DNA from: Lachnospiraceae bacterium
GTDB lineage: Bacteria; Bacillota_A; Clostridia; Lachnospirales; Lachnospiraceae
Direction: 5' to 3'
NCBI GenBank assembly: GCA_017996675.1
Contig: JAGOGN010000095.1
Coordinates: 1 to 6,127, forward strand
Length of the DNA: 6,127 bases
The translations under genes and the position numbers were made by a program. Every line of letters begins with the position of its first letter. Position 1 is the first letter of the stretch. Below, in pieces: positions 5,209-6,127 of this stretch. A model generated the notes under the pieces. That model did not search any database. It was not told the DNA's origin and saw only the letters and a list, made by a program, of their open reading frames with translations.

Positions 5209-6127
5209 ATGAAATTGGAAAAGTTAGTTGGAGAACGTTTTAAAGAACAGCCAGCAGACTGTGTGATTGACAGTCATGGATTAATGGTAAGAGGCGGATA
5301 TATGAAATATGTTGCAAATGGAATTTATTCCAGCTTTACCCCTCTAAAAAGGATAACGAAAAAAATTGAGCAGATTATTCGTGAAGAAATGGACCGAATT
5401 GATGGACAGGAGGTTTCATTTCCAGTTGTAATGCCAGCAAGTTTGTGGATGGAATCTGGTAGATATGAAACTGTTGGAAAAGAATTAATGCGATTAAAAG
5501 ATCGCAATGATGTGCCATTAGTACTTGGTATGACACATGAAGAAGCAGCAGTTCAGTTGGTTCGAGAATATGGAAATAGTTATTCGAAATATCCATTTAT
5601 GATTTATCAGATTCAGACCAAGTTCCGTGATGAAGCAAGACCACGTGGCGGTTTAATCCGTGTGCGCGAATTTACCATGAAAGATGGTTATTCCTTTCAT
5701 ACCAGTCAAAAAGATTTAGAGACTTATTATGCAAGATGCTATGAGGCGTACGAAAGAATTTTTGCCAGAGCAGGAATTCCAGAAGTAGTAGGTGTATCCT
5801 CAGATTCTGGGATGATGGGTGGAAATTTGTCGGATGAATTTATGCTACTGACTCCTGTTGGAGAAGATAGTATCGTTACTTGCACCGAGTGTAATTATAG
5901 AGCCAATATGGAAGCCGCTGAAAATATTTTGGAGCAAATGGATAGATTGGAAGACGCAGAATTGAATCTGGTTCACACACCAAATATGCATACAATCGAA
6001 GAAGTATGTGACTTTTTAAATAGTCCGAAAGAAAGATCCTGTAAAGCAGTTGTGTATCAGCAGACAGAAGATGATCGATTTGTAGTGTTGTTTATCAGGG
6101 AAGATTTGGAAGTAAATGAAACCAAGT
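5209..6127 (+). CDS. proS: Prolyl-tRNA synthetase, bacterial type, 5' part
   Basis: The frame is open from the ATG to the window edge (306 codons), so the 3' end is missing. The enzyme attaches proline to tRNA-Pro in the cytoplasm. Visible class II features: motif 1 region around P72-P76, the substrate loop T109-H-E-E112, and motif 2 FRDEARPRGGLIRVREFTMK from residue 139, with R140 and E142 as the expected ATP and adenylate contacts. It then reads TCTECNYRANMEAAE (224-238), with a CxxC, and enters the insertion (INS, YbaK-like editing) domain, recognisable from HTPNMHTIEEV and the later LFIREDLEVNE. The INS domain marks the bacterial rather than the archaeal/eukaryotic type. Motif 3 and the anticodon-binding domain lie beyond the window. 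AAAGGAG (5195-5201) sits 7 bases before the start, just after the T-box terminator. Motif 2 departs from the common RPRFGLMRGRE form (GG and IRV here). Confidence 0.95.
   Translation, partial: MKLEKLVGERFKEQPADCVIDSHGLMVRGGYMKYVANGIYSSFTPLKRITKKIEQIIREEMDRIDGQEVSFPVVMPASLWMESGRYETVGKELMRLKDRNDVPLVLGMTHEEAAVQLVREYGNSYSKYPFMIYQIQTKFRDEARPRGGLIRVREFTMKDGYSFHTSQKDLETYYARCYEAYERIFARAGIPEVVGVSSDSGMMGGNLSDEFMLLTPVGEDSIVTCTECNYRANMEAAENILEQMDRLEDAELNLVHTPNMHTIEEVCDFLNSPKERSCKAVVYQQTEDDRFVVLFIREDLEVNETK

Noticed and set aside
1..6127. Mobile elements, CRISPR arrays, tRNA or rRNA genes, toxin-antitoxin or defence systems
   Set aside because: No terminal inverted repeats with a transposase, no spaced repeat array, no tRNA cloverleaf or rRNA sequence, and no known defence domains were seen on either strand.

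Overview
The window is low-GC DNA with strong AGGAGG-type ribosome binding sites, a T-box leader, an adenosylcobalamin-type ribonucleotide reductase and a bacterial-type prolyl-tRNA synthetase. Together these point to an anaerobic Bacillota/Clostridia chromosome. The particular RsmH and ProRS variants suggest something close to Lachnospiraceae, which is an inference from memory of those families. There is no sign of a transposon, phage, plasmid or CRISPR array.

Layout. (1) Bases 1-1320 are the 3' part of nrdJ, the class II ribonucleotide reductase, ending in a TSCPD domain and a six-cysteine tail. (2) Bases 1384-3320 are a likely two-gene unit: a secreted M28-family metallopeptidase lipoprotein and, 11 bp later, a CorA-type divalent-cation channel. 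(3) Bases 3369-3791 are a compact transcription unit: a near-consensus promoter, a leader of about 120 nt, an unrecognised 71-residue protein very rich in Asp, Glu and Cys, and a strong hairpin terminator. (4) On the minus strand, 4842-3790 encodes an RsmH-type 16S rRNA methyltransferase with an extra basic N-terminal segment of about 50 residues. It converges on the small gene, and its stop codon lies inside that gene's terminator U-tract. (5) Bases 4869-4919 hold two divergent sigma-A-type promoters whose -35 hexamers overlap by five bases, one firing left into rsmH and one right into the proS leader. (6) Bases 4937-5190 are a T-box riboswitch with a Pro specifier codon, and proS follows from 5209 to the window edge (truncated).

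How the parts work together. The right half is translation-related: rRNA methylation and tRNA-Pro charging are fired from one shared promoter region, and proS has an added uncharged-tRNA checkpoint. The left half is housekeeping and accessory: deoxynucleotide synthesis, extracellular peptide degradation and cation transport. The least explained element is the self-contained unit for the acidic Cys-rich mini-protein. No strong case for a wholly new multi-gene system is visible. The best leads are that mini-protein with its structured leader, and the overlapping rsmH/proS promoter pair.
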